From the NCBI GenBank assembly GCA_905372865.1, contig CAJPQT010000016.1, positions 1-64,000 on the forward strand: a stretch of DNA of 64,000 bases, written 5' to 3'. The notes under the pieces are model-generated. The model saw only the letters and a list, made by a program, of their open reading frames with translations. It did no database searches and was not told the DNA's origin. Below, one piece after another: positions 23,132 to 31,769 of this stretch (within the stretch, counting starts at the first letter, position 1; the number at the start of each line of letters is the position of its first letter). Source of the stretch: an uncultured Centipeda sp. Its GTDB lineage: Bacteria; Bacillota; Negativicutes; Selenomonadales; Selenomonadaceae. The translations under genes were made by a program, and so were the position numbers.

Positions 23132-24022
23132 ATGGAAGAACGATTGCAGAAGATCCTCAGCCATGCGGGGATAGCGTCACGTCGTGCGGCAGAAGAAATG
23201 ATTCGCGCGGGACGGGTTACGGTGGACGGCGCCGTCATCACGGAATTGGGATGTAAATTTGACGCGGGGTGTCACATGATTGCTGTAGATGGTGTCCGTA
23301 TAGAGCCTAATGAGCAGAAATTCTACATCCTGATCAACAAGCCGCGCGGTTATCTCTCGACGGCACGCGATGATCGAGGACGTGAAACGGTACTCGATCT
23401 CCTGCCAGATTTCCCTGCGCGGCTCTATCCCGTTGGGCGGCTCGATGTCGATACGGAGGGCCTTCTGCTCATTACAAACGACGGGGCTCTGACGCAGGAG
23501 CTGCTCCATCCGCGCTACGAGATCGACAAGGTCTATCACGCAGAGGTCATCGGAACGGTCGATGCAGCGGGGCTGGCTCAGCTGCGCTCCGGGATCCTCC
23601 TTGAGGACGGGATGACAGCGCCGGCAAGAGTTCGTGTTCTGCGGCGTACAGAGGGCCGTACCGTAGTTGAGACCATCATACATGAGGGGCGCAACCGCCA
23701 GGTGCGGCGTATGTTTGCCGCGATCGGCTGTCATGTCTGCATACTGCGGCGTGTCCGTTTCGCGGGGTTGACACTACGGGGGCTTGCCTCAGGCGCATTT
23801 CGCCATTTGACTGCGGAGGAGATTGATGAACTGCGAAGATGTGCAGGGGTGATGGATGGTGAATCAAATCGTCATTGTGGGCGCGGGCCCCGCGGGGATG
23901 ATGGCGGCAGCAGCGGCGGCAGAGTGCGGCGGAAGCGTTCTGCTCCTCGAGAAGATGCCGCGCGTCGGCCGCAAGATGATGATCACGGGAAAGGGGCGCT
24001 GCAACGTCACAAGCGCCGATGA
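23132..24022 (+). CDS. rluB: 23S rRNA pseudouridine synthase, RluB type
   Basis: A 296-residue protein with an S4 RNA-binding domain at residues 1-60 (RLQKILSHAGIASRRAAEEM). A RsuA-type pseudouridine synthase core follows: LINKPRGYLST, then YPVGRLDVDTEGLLLITNDG with the catalytic Asp in RLD, and EGRNRQVRRMFAAIGCHV. It would modify helix 89 of 23S rRNA. The conventional protein would end near LTAEEIDELRRC at about residue 239. The frame here runs on for 57 more residues, strongly basic and Gly/Arg-rich, over the first 167 bases of the next gene in a different frame. E. coli RluB also has a long charged tail, so this may be real overprinting rather than an error. Confidence 0.88.
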   Translation: MEERLQKILSHAGIASRRAAEEMIRAGRVTVDGAVITELGCKFDAGCHMIAVDGVRIEPNEQKFYILINKPRGYLSTARDDRGRETVLDLLPDFPARLYPVGRLDVDTEGLLLITNDGALTQELLHPRYEIDKVYHAEVIGTVDAAGLAQLRSGILLEDGMTAPARVRVLRRTEGRTVVETIIHEGRNRQVRRMFAAIGCHVCILRRVRFAGLTLRGLASGAFRHLTAEEIDELRRCAGVMDGESNRHCGRGPRGDDGGSSGGRVRRKRSAPREDAARRPQDDDHGKGALQRHKRR

Positions 24023-25112
24023 TGTTCCGGACATCATCAGGAATATCATCGGCAACGGCAGATTCCTGAACAGCAGTCTGCGTGCCTTTGACAATGCGGA
24101 TGTGATGGCGTTCTTTGAGGGATTGGGTGTCCCCCTTAAGACAGAGCGCGGCAACCGTGTCTTTCCGCAGAGTGACCGTGCTGCCGATGTTGTGGATGCT
24201 ATGATGAAACACCTGCGTGACCAAGAGGTTGAGATTCGCACGAATACCTCAGTGAGCGGCCTCCTCACCGAGGCGAATAAAATATGTGGCGTGCGTCTCG
24301 TGGACGGCTCGGAGGTCGAGGCAGCCGCTGTGATTCTCGCGATGGGCGGTGCCTCCTATCCCGCGACGGGCTCGACGGGGGACGGCTATGTTCTCGCGCG
24401 TGCGGTGGGACATACAGTCGCGCCGATCTTTCCTGCGCTTGTCCCTCTCGTGACACGGGAAACGTGGGTCAGGGAGGTGCAGGGGCTCTCTCTGCGAAAT
24501 GTGCGTGCGACGCTCTATCATGCGGGGAAGAAGGAGCAGGACTTTTTCGGAGAAATGCTCTTTACGCATTTCGGAGTAACGGGTCCGATCATCCTCCAGC
24601 TGAGCCGCCGCGCATCGGAGCTTCTAAGGGATGGGAAAAAGGACATCGAACTGCGTCTGAACCTCAAACCGGCGTTGACGCATGAAAAATTGCGGGAGCG
24701 TGTGGATCGGGATTTTGCAGCATACGAGCAGAAACACCTCCACAACGGAATGATCGATCTCCTACCCAAGTGTCTGATCGACATTGTGCTGAATGCAGCG
24801 GGACTTGCCCCCGAGCGCGTCGTCGGACAGATTTCATCAAAGGAGCGGGAACGCCTTGTGCGTGTCTTACAGGCACTCCCGCTGACAATCATGGGGACAC
24901 GCCCCATCGCCGAGGCGATTGTGACGGCGGGCGGTGTCGCGACGCATGAGATCAATCCACGCACGATGGAGTCCAAGATCGTAAAGCATCTCTATTTTGT
25001 CGGAGAACTGGTCGATGTGGACGCCTATACGGGCGGCTACAATCTGCAGGCGGCGTTTTCGATGGGGCACGCTGCAGGCTGCCATAGCGTTTGGAACTTG
25101 GAAGGGACGTAA
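23856..25112 (+). CDS. HI0933-family flavoprotein (BaiN/RdsA-like)
   Basis: A 418-residue FAD-dependent protein of the HI0933/YhiN family. The N-terminal dinucleotide fold reads IVIVGAGPAGMMAAAAAAEC, then LLEKMPRVGRKMMITGKGRC is the family-specific loop. An inserted beta domain lies in about residues 190-340, and the C-terminal FAD-contacting motif is FVGELVDVDAYTGGYNLQAA. Members are soluble oxidoreductases; one branch reduces bile-acid intermediates and another has been linked to 23S rRNA dihydrouridine formation, an intriguing fit with the neighbour rluB. The start at 23856 overlaps rluB by 167 bp, but the FAD-binding strand begins at residue 4, so the start cannot be much later. Confidence 0.88.
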   Translation: MVNQIVIVGAGPAGMMAAAAAAECGGSVLLLEKMPRVGRKMMITGKGRCNVTSADDVPDIIRNIIGNGRFLNSSLRAFDNADVMAFFEGLGVPLKTERGNRVFPQSDRAADVVDAMMKHLRDQEVEIRTNTSVSGLLTEANKICGVRLVDGSEVEAAAVILAMGGASYPATGSTGDGYVLARAVGHTVAPIFPALVPLVTRETWVREVQGLSLRNVRATLYHAGKKEQDFFGEMLFTHFGVTGPIILQLSRRASELLRDGKKDIELRLNLKPALTHEKLRERVDRDFAAYEQKHLHNGMIDLLPKCLIDIVLNAAGLAPERVVGQISSKERERLVRVLQALPLTIMGTRPIAEAIVTAGGVATHEINPRTMESKIVKHLYFVGELVDVDAYTGGYNLQAAFSMGHAAGCHSVWNLEGT

Positions 25113-25116
25113 ATGA

Positions 25117-26421
25117 ATGACTGAGATGAAGACGATTGAACCTGCGCGCCATGGTTGGCAGGGCACGATCGATGTACCGGGGGATAAATCCATCTCGCAC
25201 CGTAGCGTCATGTTTGCGGGGCTGGGCAACACGCCCGTGCATATCAGAAATTTCCTCCATGCGGCGGACTGTCTGTCGACGGTCGGCGTGATGCGTGCGC
25301 TTGGCACGGCAATCGAATTTTTGAACGAGAACGAACTGATTGTTACGGGAAAAGGCCTATACGGGCTGTCCGAGCCGTTGACCGTACTCGATGCTGGAAA
25401 CTCGGGGACGACACTGCGCCTCATGATGGGACTGCTCGCGCCGCAGCCGTTCCTCTCCGTGTTCAGCGGCGATGCCTCGCTGACGCGCCGTCCGATGGGG
25501 CGCGTGCTCCTACCGCTCTCCGAAATGGGGGCACGTATCTACGGGCGCAATGTGAACAACAATCTCCCACTCACGATCGTACCGACGGGGGAGAAGCTGC
25601 GGGGGATTCACTACAACAGCCCCGTTGCAAGCGCACAGGTCAAGTCCGCGATCCTGCTCGCGGGGCTCTATGCGGATGCGCCGACAACGGTGACAGAGCC
25701 GTATGTCTCGCGCGACCATACGGAGCAGATGCTCGCGGGCTTCGGCGTTCATCTCAAGCGCACGGGGACGAGCGTCACCGTTTTCCCCGTGGAGGAGGGG
25801 AGCTATCGTGCGCCCGATGAGATCACGGTGCCGGGTGACATCAGCTCGGCGGCATACTTTCTCGTCGCGGGGAGCATTATCAAGGATAGCCGCCTCCTGC
25901 TGCGGAATGTTGGCATCAATCCGACACGTACGGGCATTCTGGACGTGCTCGCGGAGATGGGCGCACACATTGCGGTGCAGAATGAGCGCATGAGCGGCGG
26001 TGAGTGCGTTGCCGACCTCGCGGTCGAGACAGCAGAGCTGCGCGGCACTTCCTTCGGTGCGGAGATCATGCCGCGCCTCATCGACGAGATTCCGATTCTC
26101 GCCGTCGCCGCGCTCTTTGCCAAGGGCGACACCGTCATCACGGGTGCAGGTGAACTGCGCGTAAAGGAGACCGATCGTCTGCATGCAATCGCGACGGAGT
26201 TCCAAAAGCTTGCCCCCGGCAGCATTGAGGAACGCGAGGATGGGCTCATCATTCATGGGAAACCAGAGATGCAAAGGGGGCAGGCGAGCAGTTATGGTGA
26301 TCATCGTATGGCAATGTCGCTTGCCGTACTCGGCGCGGCGGCGGACGGTGTAATTATTGAGGAACCGGACAGCGTGAACATTTCTTATCCGATTTTTTTT
26401 GCTGAAATCGAACGGATGTAA
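25117..26421 (+). CDS. aroA: 3-phosphoshikimate 1-carboxyvinyltransferase (EPSP synthase)
   Basis: A 434-residue EPSP synthase, normal length. Diagnostic stretches are VPGDKSISHRSVMFAGLG near the N-terminus (shikimate-3-phosphate binding), LDAGNSGTTLRLMMGLLA with the following FSGDASLTRRPMGRVLLPL, LRVKETDRLHAIATE, and SSYGDHRMAMSLAVLGAA near the end. It joins phosphoenolpyruvate to shikimate-3-phosphate in the chorismate pathway in the cytoplasm. It follows the flavoprotein after 4 bases and precedes cmk by 17, so the genes are cotranscribed. Confidence 0.97.
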   Translation: MTEMKTIEPARHGWQGTIDVPGDKSISHRSVMFAGLGNTPVHIRNFLHAADCLSTVGVMRALGTAIEFLNENELIVTGKGLYGLSEPLTVLDAGNSGTTLRLMMGLLAPQPFLSVFSGDASLTRRPMGRVLLPLSEMGARIYGRNVNNNLPLTIVPTGEKLRGIHYNSPVASAQVKSAILLAGLYADAPTTVTEPYVSRDHTEQMLAGFGVHLKRTGTSVTVFPVEEGSYRAPDEITVPGDISSAAYFLVAGSIIKDSRLLLRNVGINPTRTGILDVLAEMGAHIAVQNERMSGGECVADLAVETAELRGTSFGAEIMPRLIDEIPILAVAALFAKGDTVITGAGELRVKETDRLHAIATEFQKLAPGSIEEREDGLIIHGKPEMQRGQASSYGDHRMAMSLAVLGAAADGVIIEEPDSVNISYPIFFAEIERM

Positions 26422-26438
26422 AGGAGAAGGATTTTACG

Positions 26439-27092
26439 ATGAAACGCGTGATAGCGATCGACGGCCCTGCGGGTGCGGGAAAGAGCACCGTTGCAAAGAT
26501 TGTGGCGGAAAAACTCGGCTATACTTACATCGATACGGGGGCGATGTACCGCGGCGTGGCATGGAAAACGCTCAAGCAGTCGCAGGAGGCGACGGACGAG
26601 GATATCCTCCGCGCCGTTCATGATATCGACGTGCACCTTGCCTGTACGGAGAGCGGCACGCGCGTCACCGTCGACGGCGCGGATGTGACGGGAGAGATTC
26701 GCACGCCCGCGGTCACACACATCGTCTCCCGCGTTGCGGCACTCGGTCCTGTGCGTGAGAAGATGGTGGAGCTGCAGCGTGCAATGGCGGCGGACGGTGC
26801 GGTTGTCATGGATGGACGTGACATTGGGACAAATGTGCTCCCCGATGCCGACGTGAAGATTTTCCTGACGGCATCGGTCGAGGAGCGTGCGCGTCGCCGC
26901 TATGACGAAATGAAGGAAAAGGGCTATGCGGTCGATTTCGACGAACTGAAACAGGAGATTGCCGCACGCGACAAGCAGGACAGCGAGCGTGCGATCTCCC
27001 CCCTGCGTCAGGCGGAGGATGCTGTTTTGCTTGACTCGACGACACTCTCCATTGATGACGTTGTTGCGCGCATCATGGAACTCTCGGAATAG
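26439..27092 (+). CDS. cmk: Cytidylate kinase
   Basis: A 217-residue (d)CMP kinase. The P-loop IDGPAGAGKSTVAKI lies at residues 6-20, followed by YTYIDTGAMYRGVAW, MDGRDIGTNVLPDADVKIFL, and RARRRYDEMKEKGYAVDFDE. It phosphorylates CMP and dCMP for nucleotide supply. The start follows AAGGAGAAGG. The aroA-cmk-plsC order is typical of Negativicutes and Clostridia, where the downstream gene is often ispH; that gene is not here. Confidence 0.97.
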   Translation: MKRVIAIDGPAGAGKSTVAKIVAEKLGYTYIDTGAMYRGVAWKTLKQSQEATDEDILRAVHDIDVHLACTESGTRVTVDGADVTGEIRTPAVTHIVSRVAALGPVREKMVELQRAMAADGAVVMDGRDIGTNVLPDADVKIFLTASVEERARRRYDEMKEKGYAVDFDELKQEIAARDKQDSERAISPLRQAEDAVLLDSTTLSIDDVVARIMELSE

Positions 27093-27104
27093 GCAGGGAC
27101 AGTC

Positions 27105-27707
27105 ATGTTGTACAGATTTTTACAGATCGTATTTCGACTGCTTTTTTACACTGTGTTTCGCACGCGCGTCTACGGACGCGAGAACATACCGAAGGAGGGG
27201 GCCGTGATCCTCGCAGCGAATCATGCGAGCAACATTGACCCGCCGCTGATGGCGAGCCTCATTGAGCGTCCTGTCAGCTATATGGCGAAGATCGAGCTGT
27301 TCGAGAATCCGATCTTTGGCGCAGCGATTCGCCGCTGTCACGCATTCCCCGTGAAGCGCGGTGCATCCGACCGCGGTGCGATCAAGGCTGCCGTTACGGT
27401 GCTCAAGGAGGGTCACATGCTCGGACTTTTCCCCGAGGGTACGCGCAGCAAGACGGGTGAGCTGCAAAAGGCGGAGGCGGGTATCGCCCTGATCGCCTCC
27501 ATGACAGGGGCACCAATTGTGCCTGTTGCCATACTGAACTCGCACCGCATCTTTGCCAATGGCGGATTGCTTCCGCAGCTGCGCATCATGTACGGTGCAC
27601 CGATCTCCTTTCAGGGCGACCGCAAAAGTAAGGAAGCGCTCGACGCCTTTTCTGCCGAAATCATGGCGCATATCGAACGGATGAGGGATGCGCTCAGTAA
27701 AATGTGA
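27105..27707 (+). CDS. plsC: 1-acyl-sn-glycerol-3-phosphate acyltransferase
   Basis: A 200-residue membrane-associated acyltransferase. An N-terminal hydrophobic helix (LYRFLQIVFRLLFYTVF) precedes the HX4D catalytic motif in LAANHASNIDPPLMASLI. The substrate-binding motif LGLFPEGTRSKTGELQKAEA follows, then APIVPVAILNSHRI. It makes phosphatidic acid at the inner membrane. It is the last gene of the dnaE operon, followed by a hairpin. Confidence 0.93.
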   Translation: MLYRFLQIVFRLLFYTVFRTRVYGRENIPKEGAVILAANHASNIDPPLMASLIERPVSYMAKIELFENPIFGAAIRRCHAFPVKRGASDRGAIKAAVTVLKEGHMLGLFPEGTRSKTGELQKAEAGIALIASMTGAPIVPVAILNSHRIFANGGLLPQLRIMYGAPISFQGDRKSKEALDAFSAEIMAHIERMRDALSKM

Positions 27708-27711
27708 GATC

Positions 27712-27772
27712 AGCCGTTTTTGTCCTGTTCCGCAGTCGATACAGATGTAGGAACGCGATAAAAACGGCTTAT
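27712..27772 (+). terminator. Terminator-like hairpin after plsC
   Basis: AGCCGTTTTT (27712-27721) pairs with AAAAACGGCT (27760-27769), and the long loop contains a second pairing GTTCC/GGAAC. The T-tract is weak, and the hairpin may serve either strand. The rest of the gap to 27863 is AT-rich leader. Confidence 0.5.
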
Positions 27773-27862
27773 TCTATTGGAAGTCCTATAACATATTCCA
27801 TAGAAATTATGCAGACAATTTACAGACAAGTGGAATAATATGAGGAACAGAGAGGGGGATAT

Positions 27863-28621
27863 TTGTTGCAGGTATCCATACTGGCGAGCGGGAGCAAGGG
27901 GAATTCGGTCTACGTGGAGCTGGACGGCGTGCGGCTCTTGGTGGATGCGGGCATCAGTGCGGCACGGATCACGAAAGGGCTGCGTGCACGCGGCATAGAG
28001 CCGCAGAGTATCGATGCCGTGCTCGTCACGCATGAGCACATCGACCATGTGCGTGGGCTGAAGACACTCGCCAAGCAGTATCATCTGCCAATTCTTGCAA
28101 CGCGCGGAACCCTTGCGGGCATTGACGGCGGTGCGGCATTCGAGGACGATATGCGAAGCATTTCGGATGCATTCATGATCGGCAATGTGACTGTACAGCC
28201 CTTTGCGACCTCACATGATGCGGCAGAGCCATGCGGATTTCGCATCGAGGGATCACATTGCTGCACAGTGGCGACCGATCTCGGCGTGGTGACCGATACG
28301 GTGCAGGACGCGATGGAGGGGGCAGATGTCCTCGTTCTCGAGGCGAACCACGATGCCGATCTCCTGCGGCAGGGCAGCTATCCGTGGCCGCTCAAACGGC
28401 GCATCCTCTCGAATCGCGGTCATCTGGCGAATGGAGATGCTGCATGGGCCCTCACACGCATGAAAAAACACCCGCGCAAGGTCTATCTTGCACATCTTTC
28501 GGAGGAAAACAACCGACCTGCACTCGCACGTGATACAGTGCATGACATCCTTGCCTCGTGCGGTATGACGCTCGATATCGAGAGCTGCCTGCCAGAGGGC
28601 GGTGCAGAAATCATCATGTAA
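27863..28621 (+). CDS. walJ: MBL-fold hydrolase WalJ (YycJ)
   Basis: A 252-residue metallo-beta-lactamase-fold protein of the YycJ/WalJ type. The N-terminal VSILASGSKGNSVYVELDG, the metal motif VLVTHEHIDHVRGL, then CTVATDLGVVTD and VLEANHDADLL, and the later SNRGHLANGDAAW are characteristic. WalJ is a 5'-3' double-strand DNA exonuclease family associated with cell-wall and replication control. It starts at TTG (27863 or the adjacent TTG at 27866) after AGGGGGA. walJ, htrA and rlmH form a three-gene block with tiny gaps, the arrangement that in other Firmicutes follows walRK; walRK are not in this window. Confidence 0.9.
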   Translation: MLQVSILASGSKGNSVYVELDGVRLLVDAGISAARITKGLRARGIEPQSIDAVLVTHEHIDHVRGLKTLAKQYHLPILATRGTLAGIDGGAAFEDDMRSISDAFMIGNVTVQPFATSHDAAEPCGFRIEGSHCCTVATDLGVVTDTVQDAMEGADVLVLEANHDADLLRQGSYPWPLKRRILSNRGHLANGDAAWALTRMKKHPRKVYLAHLSEENNRPALARDTVHDILASCGMTLDIESCLPEGGAEIIM

Positions 28622-28634
28622 AGGAGATGTCTTT

Positions 28635-29738
28635 ATGAACATCCGAAGCAAAAAACGCAAGGGAATGGCTCTCGCTGCGGGAGCAGTTCTGGCCTCCTTT
28701 GTTATCTTTGGCGGCTGCTCGATGGGAACGGCCGCCGATAACACAGTCAGCGGCACAAAGCCCGCGCAGACAGTTGATGTCTCCGGGCTCTCGGAGGCAC
28801 GCAACACGCCTGTTGTCCGTGCGGCAAAGGCGGTTGGGCCTGCTGTCGTGGGCATCACGAACAAGGCGGTCGCACGCGACTGGTTCAATAATCCGGTGGA
28901 AACGCAGGGCGTTGGTTCCGGCGTGATTTTCCGCAGCGACGGCTACATTGTGACGAATAACCATGTGGTCGACGGAGCGAAGGAGATCATTGTCTCGCTC
29001 TCTGATGGACGCAGCATCAAGGGCAAACTCATCGGAAAGGATGAGTTCACCGATCTCGCCGTTGTGAAGGTGGATGAAAGCAACCTGCCGACAGCGGTTT
29101 TTGGCAACTCCGATTCCGTTGTTGTTGGAGAGCCCGCGATTGCGATTGGCAATCCGCTCGGGCTTGAGTTCCAGGGCAGCGTTACCGTCGGTGTTATCAG
29201 TGCACTGAACCGTACGCTTGATGTCAGCGATAAGCGCGTGAAGCTGCTGCAGACCGATGCAGCAATCAGCCCCGGCAACTCGGGTGGGGCACTTGTAAAC
29301 GCCGACGGTGAAGTTATCGGCATCAACAGTGCAAAGGTGGCGGCAGCTGCGGTCGAGGGCATGGGGTTCTCCATCCCAATCAATACGGTGCAGACCATCG
29401 TGAATGAGCTGATCGAAAAGGGCTATGTGGCACGTCCGTACCTCGGTGTCTCCGTGTTCGATCCGACGACAGCTGCACGCTACGGCTATCAGCTCAATAT
29501 CGACAAGGGGGTCTACATCTTCCGTCTGACCCTCGACGGGCCCTGCGGCAAGGCGGGCTTCCAGCGCGGTGACATCATCCTCGCGATCGACGGCGAGGAG
29601 GTCAACAGCGTTGCAGATCTGCGCAATAAGATCGCCTCGTACAAGGTCGGCGACAAGGTGACGGTAACATACGACCGCAACGATACGAAGCACAAAGCAG
29701 AGGTAACGCTCGAAGAAATGCCGCAGGAAGATCGGTGA
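28635..29738 (+). CDS. htrA: HtrA/DegP-family serine protease, probable lipoprotein
   Basis: A 367-residue S1C protease. The N-terminus is a signal sequence with a hydrophobic stretch and the lipobox-like VIFGGCS, so the mature protein is probably lipid-anchored. The trypsin-like domain carries the triad in TNNHVVDGAKE (His), FTDLAVVKVDE (Asp) and SPGNSGGALVNADGE (Ser). A single PDZ domain follows (GVYIFRLTLDGPCGKAGFQR, GDIILAIDGEEVNSV). It degrades or refolds damaged envelope proteins. The ATG at 28635 follows AAGGAGAT. The stop overlaps rlmH by 4 bp. Confidence 0.93.
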   Translation: MNIRSKKRKGMALAAGAVLASFVIFGGCSMGTAADNTVSGTKPAQTVDVSGLSEARNTPVVRAAKAVGPAVVGITNKAVARDWFNNPVETQGVGSGVIFRSDGYIVTNNHVVDGAKEIIVSLSDGRSIKGKLIGKDEFTDLAVVKVDESNLPTAVFGNSDSVVVGEPAIAIGNPLGLEFQGSVTVGVISALNRTLDVSDKRVKLLQTDAAISPGNSGGALVNADGEVIGINSAKVAAAAVEGMGFSIPINTVQTIVNELIEKGYVARPYLGVSVFDPTTAARYGYQLNIDKGVYIFRLTLDGPCGKAGFQRGDIILAIDGEEVNSVADLRNKIASYKVGDKVTVTYDRNDTKHKAEVTLEEMPQEDR

Positions 29739-30214
29739 AGATCAGCATTGTCTGTGCGGGAAAACTGAAGGAAACGTATTTGCGTGATGGGATCGCAGAG
29801 TATGAGAAACGACTGCGGCCCTATGCCGATGTACAAATACGTGAGATTGCCGAAGAGCGCATGAAGGAGCATCCGTCCGCAGCGGAAAAAGCAGGGGTCC
29901 TGCGTCGTGAGGGAGAGCGCCTTCTCGCGCAGGTACCAAAGGATGCCTACCTCATCGTACTGGATGTCGGCGGTACAGCCTATTCCTCGGAGGAGCTTGC
30001 GGCAAAGCTGGACGGGATTGCGCTCGCGGGGCAGAGCCACGCTGCCTTTCTCATCGGCGGCCCCTTCGGGCTGTCGGATGAGGTGCGCCGCACGGCCGGA
30101 CTTCGACTTTCATTCTCGCACTTCACACTCCCGCATCAGCTGATCCGACTTTTTCTGATGGAGCAAATCTATCGAGCTTTTAAGATCAGCAGGGGAGAGC
30201 CATATCATCTGTAG
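29735..30214 (+). CDS. rlmH: 23S rRNA (pseudouridine1915-N3)-methyltransferase
   Basis: A 159-residue SPOUT methyltransferase, the standard RlmH length. The opening KISIVCAGKLKETYLRDGIA, the segment LIVLDVGGTAYSSEELA, the SAM-binding knot FLIGGPFGLSDEV and the C-terminal HQLIRLFLMEQIYRAFKISR followed by GEPYHL are all diagnostic. It methylates pseudouridine 1915 on assembled 70S ribosomes. The GTG start at 29735 overlaps the htrA stop (GTGA). A terminator follows at once. Confidence 0.97.
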   Translation: MKISIVCAGKLKETYLRDGIAEYEKRLRPYADVQIREIAEERMKEHPSAAEKAGVLRREGERLLAQVPKDAYLIVLDVGGTAYSSEELAAKLDGIALAGQSHAAFLIGGPFGLSDEVRRTAGLRLSFSHFTLPHQLIRLFLMEQIYRAFKISRGEPYHL

Positions 30215-30217
30215 AAC

Positions 30218-30254
30218 GAGAGGTTTCTGCAAAAATGCAGAGGCCTCTTTTTTG
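30218..30254 (+). terminator. Terminator after rlmH
   Basis: GAGAGG...CTGCA pairs with TGCAG...CCTCT around an AAAA loop and is followed by six T's. Confidence 0.8.
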
Positions 30255-30312
30255 TATTTCAAGTGCATATTGTATTCATGCCCGCAATCTCTATACAAAG
30301 TTCCGCCGCGTG

Positions 30313-30321
30313 TGCTATACT
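30313..30321 (+). promoter_or_regulatory. gdhA extended -10 promoter
   Basis: TGCTATACT is an extended -10 about 48 bp before the gdhA ATG. The -35 is weak. Confidence 0.5.
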
Positions 30322-30368
30322 CTGTCACGTTCGATAGGTCATCGGGCGAGCAAGAGGGAGGAGTTACA

Positions 30369-31718
30369 ATGTCTGATATGAAACAGTATGTCGATGATAT
30401 TCTCGATCTGGTATCGAAGCGCGATCCCGATCAAACGCATTTCAAGAACACAGTTGCCGAGGTTCTGACATCCGTCGTTCCGCTTTTGGAGAAGCATCCG
30501 GAGTACAAGCAGCACAAGATCCTCGAGCGCATGATCGAGCCGGATCGCATCATCACATTCCGCGTGCCATGGGTGGACGACAAGGGCGAGATCCAGGTCA
30601 ACCGTGGGTTTCGTGTACAGATGTCCAGCACGCTCGGACCATACAAGGGCGGTCTGCGCTTCCATCCAAGCGTGACGCTCGATATTCTGAAATTCCTCGC
30701 ATTTGAGCAGGTCTACAAGAATGCGCTGACGGGACTGCCGATTGGCGGCGGCAAGGGCGGCTCGGACTTTGATCCGCACGGGCGCTCCGACAACGAAGTC
30801 ATGAATTTCTGCCAGAGCTTCATGACGGAGCTCTATCGCCACATCGGGCCGAACGTGGATGTTCCGGCAGGCGATATCGGCGTCGGCGGACGCGAGATCG
30901 GCTATCTCTTCGGTCAGTACAAGCGCATCCGCGACTCCTATGATGCAGGCGTTCTGACGGGCAAGCGCACGGACTACTGGGGCAGCCTTGCGCGTACGGA
31001 GGCAACGGGCTACGGTCTGCTCTATTTCGTACAGGATATGCTTGCGGCGAAGGGCATCGACCTCGCGGGCAAGACGGTCGTCGTCTCCGGCGCGGGCAAC
31101 GTTGCAATCTATGCCATCGAGAAGGCACAGGAGTTTGGCGCGAAGGTCGTGACCTGTTCCGACTCGAACGGCTACATCTACGATCCGGACGGCATCGATC
31201 TCGCGGCGGTCAAGGACATCAAGGAAGTCCGCCGCGCACGCATCAAGGAGTATGCAGCGACCCATCCAAATGCAGAGTACCATGAGGGCTGCAGCGGTGT
31301 CTGGTCGGTGAAGTGCGATATTGCACTGCCGTGCGCGACGCAGAGCGAGATTGATCTGGAGTCGGCAAAGCAGCTCGTTGCAAATGGCGTGCAAGCGGTC
31401 GGCGAGGGGGCGAATATGCCGTCGACCCTCGATGCGATCACGTATTTCCAGAGCCACAAGGTACTCTTTGCACCGGCGAAGGCGGCGAATGCGGGTGGTG
31501 TCGCGACCTCCGCACTCGAGATGTCGCAGAACTCCGAGCGTCGTCAGTGGACGTTCGAGAAGGTGGACAAGCGTCTCCGCAAGATCATGTCGCACATCTA
31601 CCGCGACGCAAAGAAGAATGCGGAACTGTATGCCGACCCCGACGATCTCGTCGCGGGTGCAAATATCACGGCGTTCGCAAAGGTTGCAGATGTTATGCTT
31701 GCACATGGGCTTGTGTAA
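30369..31718 (+). CDS. gdhA: NADP-type glutamate dehydrogenase
   Basis: A 449-residue hexameric glutamate dehydrogenase of the E. coli GdhA size class (447). Features are FRVPWVDDKGEIQVNRGFRV, the glutamate/catalytic region YKGGLRFHPSVTLDILKFLA, GGGKGGSDFDPHGRSDNEV with the active-site Lys, VPAGDIGVGGREIGYL, and a nucleotide fold with VVVSGAGNVAIYAIEKAQE. It assimilates ammonium into glutamate with NADPH (cofactor inferred from subtype). The ATG follows GGGAGGAG. It is monocistronic, flanked by terminators. Confidence 0.95.
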   Translation: MSDMKQYVDDILDLVSKRDPDQTHFKNTVAEVLTSVVPLLEKHPEYKQHKILERMIEPDRIITFRVPWVDDKGEIQVNRGFRVQMSSTLGPYKGGLRFHPSVTLDILKFLAFEQVYKNALTGLPIGGGKGGSDFDPHGRSDNEVMNFCQSFMTELYRHIGPNVDVPAGDIGVGGREIGYLFGQYKRIRDSYDAGVLTGKRTDYWGSLARTEATGYGLLYFVQDMLAAKGIDLAGKTVVVSGAGNVAIYAIEKAQEFGAKVVTCSDSNGYIYDPDGIDLAAVKDIKEVRRARIKEYAATHPNAEYHEGCSGVWSVKCDIALPCATQSEIDLESAKQLVANGVQAVGEGANMPSTLDAITYFQSHKVLFAPAKAANAGGVATSALEMSQNSERRQWTFEKVDKRLRKIMSHIYRDAKKNAELYADPDDLVAGANITAFAKVADVMLAHGLV

Positions 31719-31737
31719 CTATAGAATCGTATAGAGA

Positions 31738-31764
31738 AGGGCTGCTTCGGCAGCTCTTTTTCTT
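31738..31764 (+). terminator. gdhA terminator
   Basis: AGGGCTGC and GCAGCTCT pair around a TTCG tetraloop, followed by T5. Confidence 0.85.
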
Positions 31765-31769
31765 TGGGG

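Noticed and set aside
30339..31706. A 455-codon minus-strand frame
   Set aside because: It is antisense to gdhA and only mirrors its codon usage.
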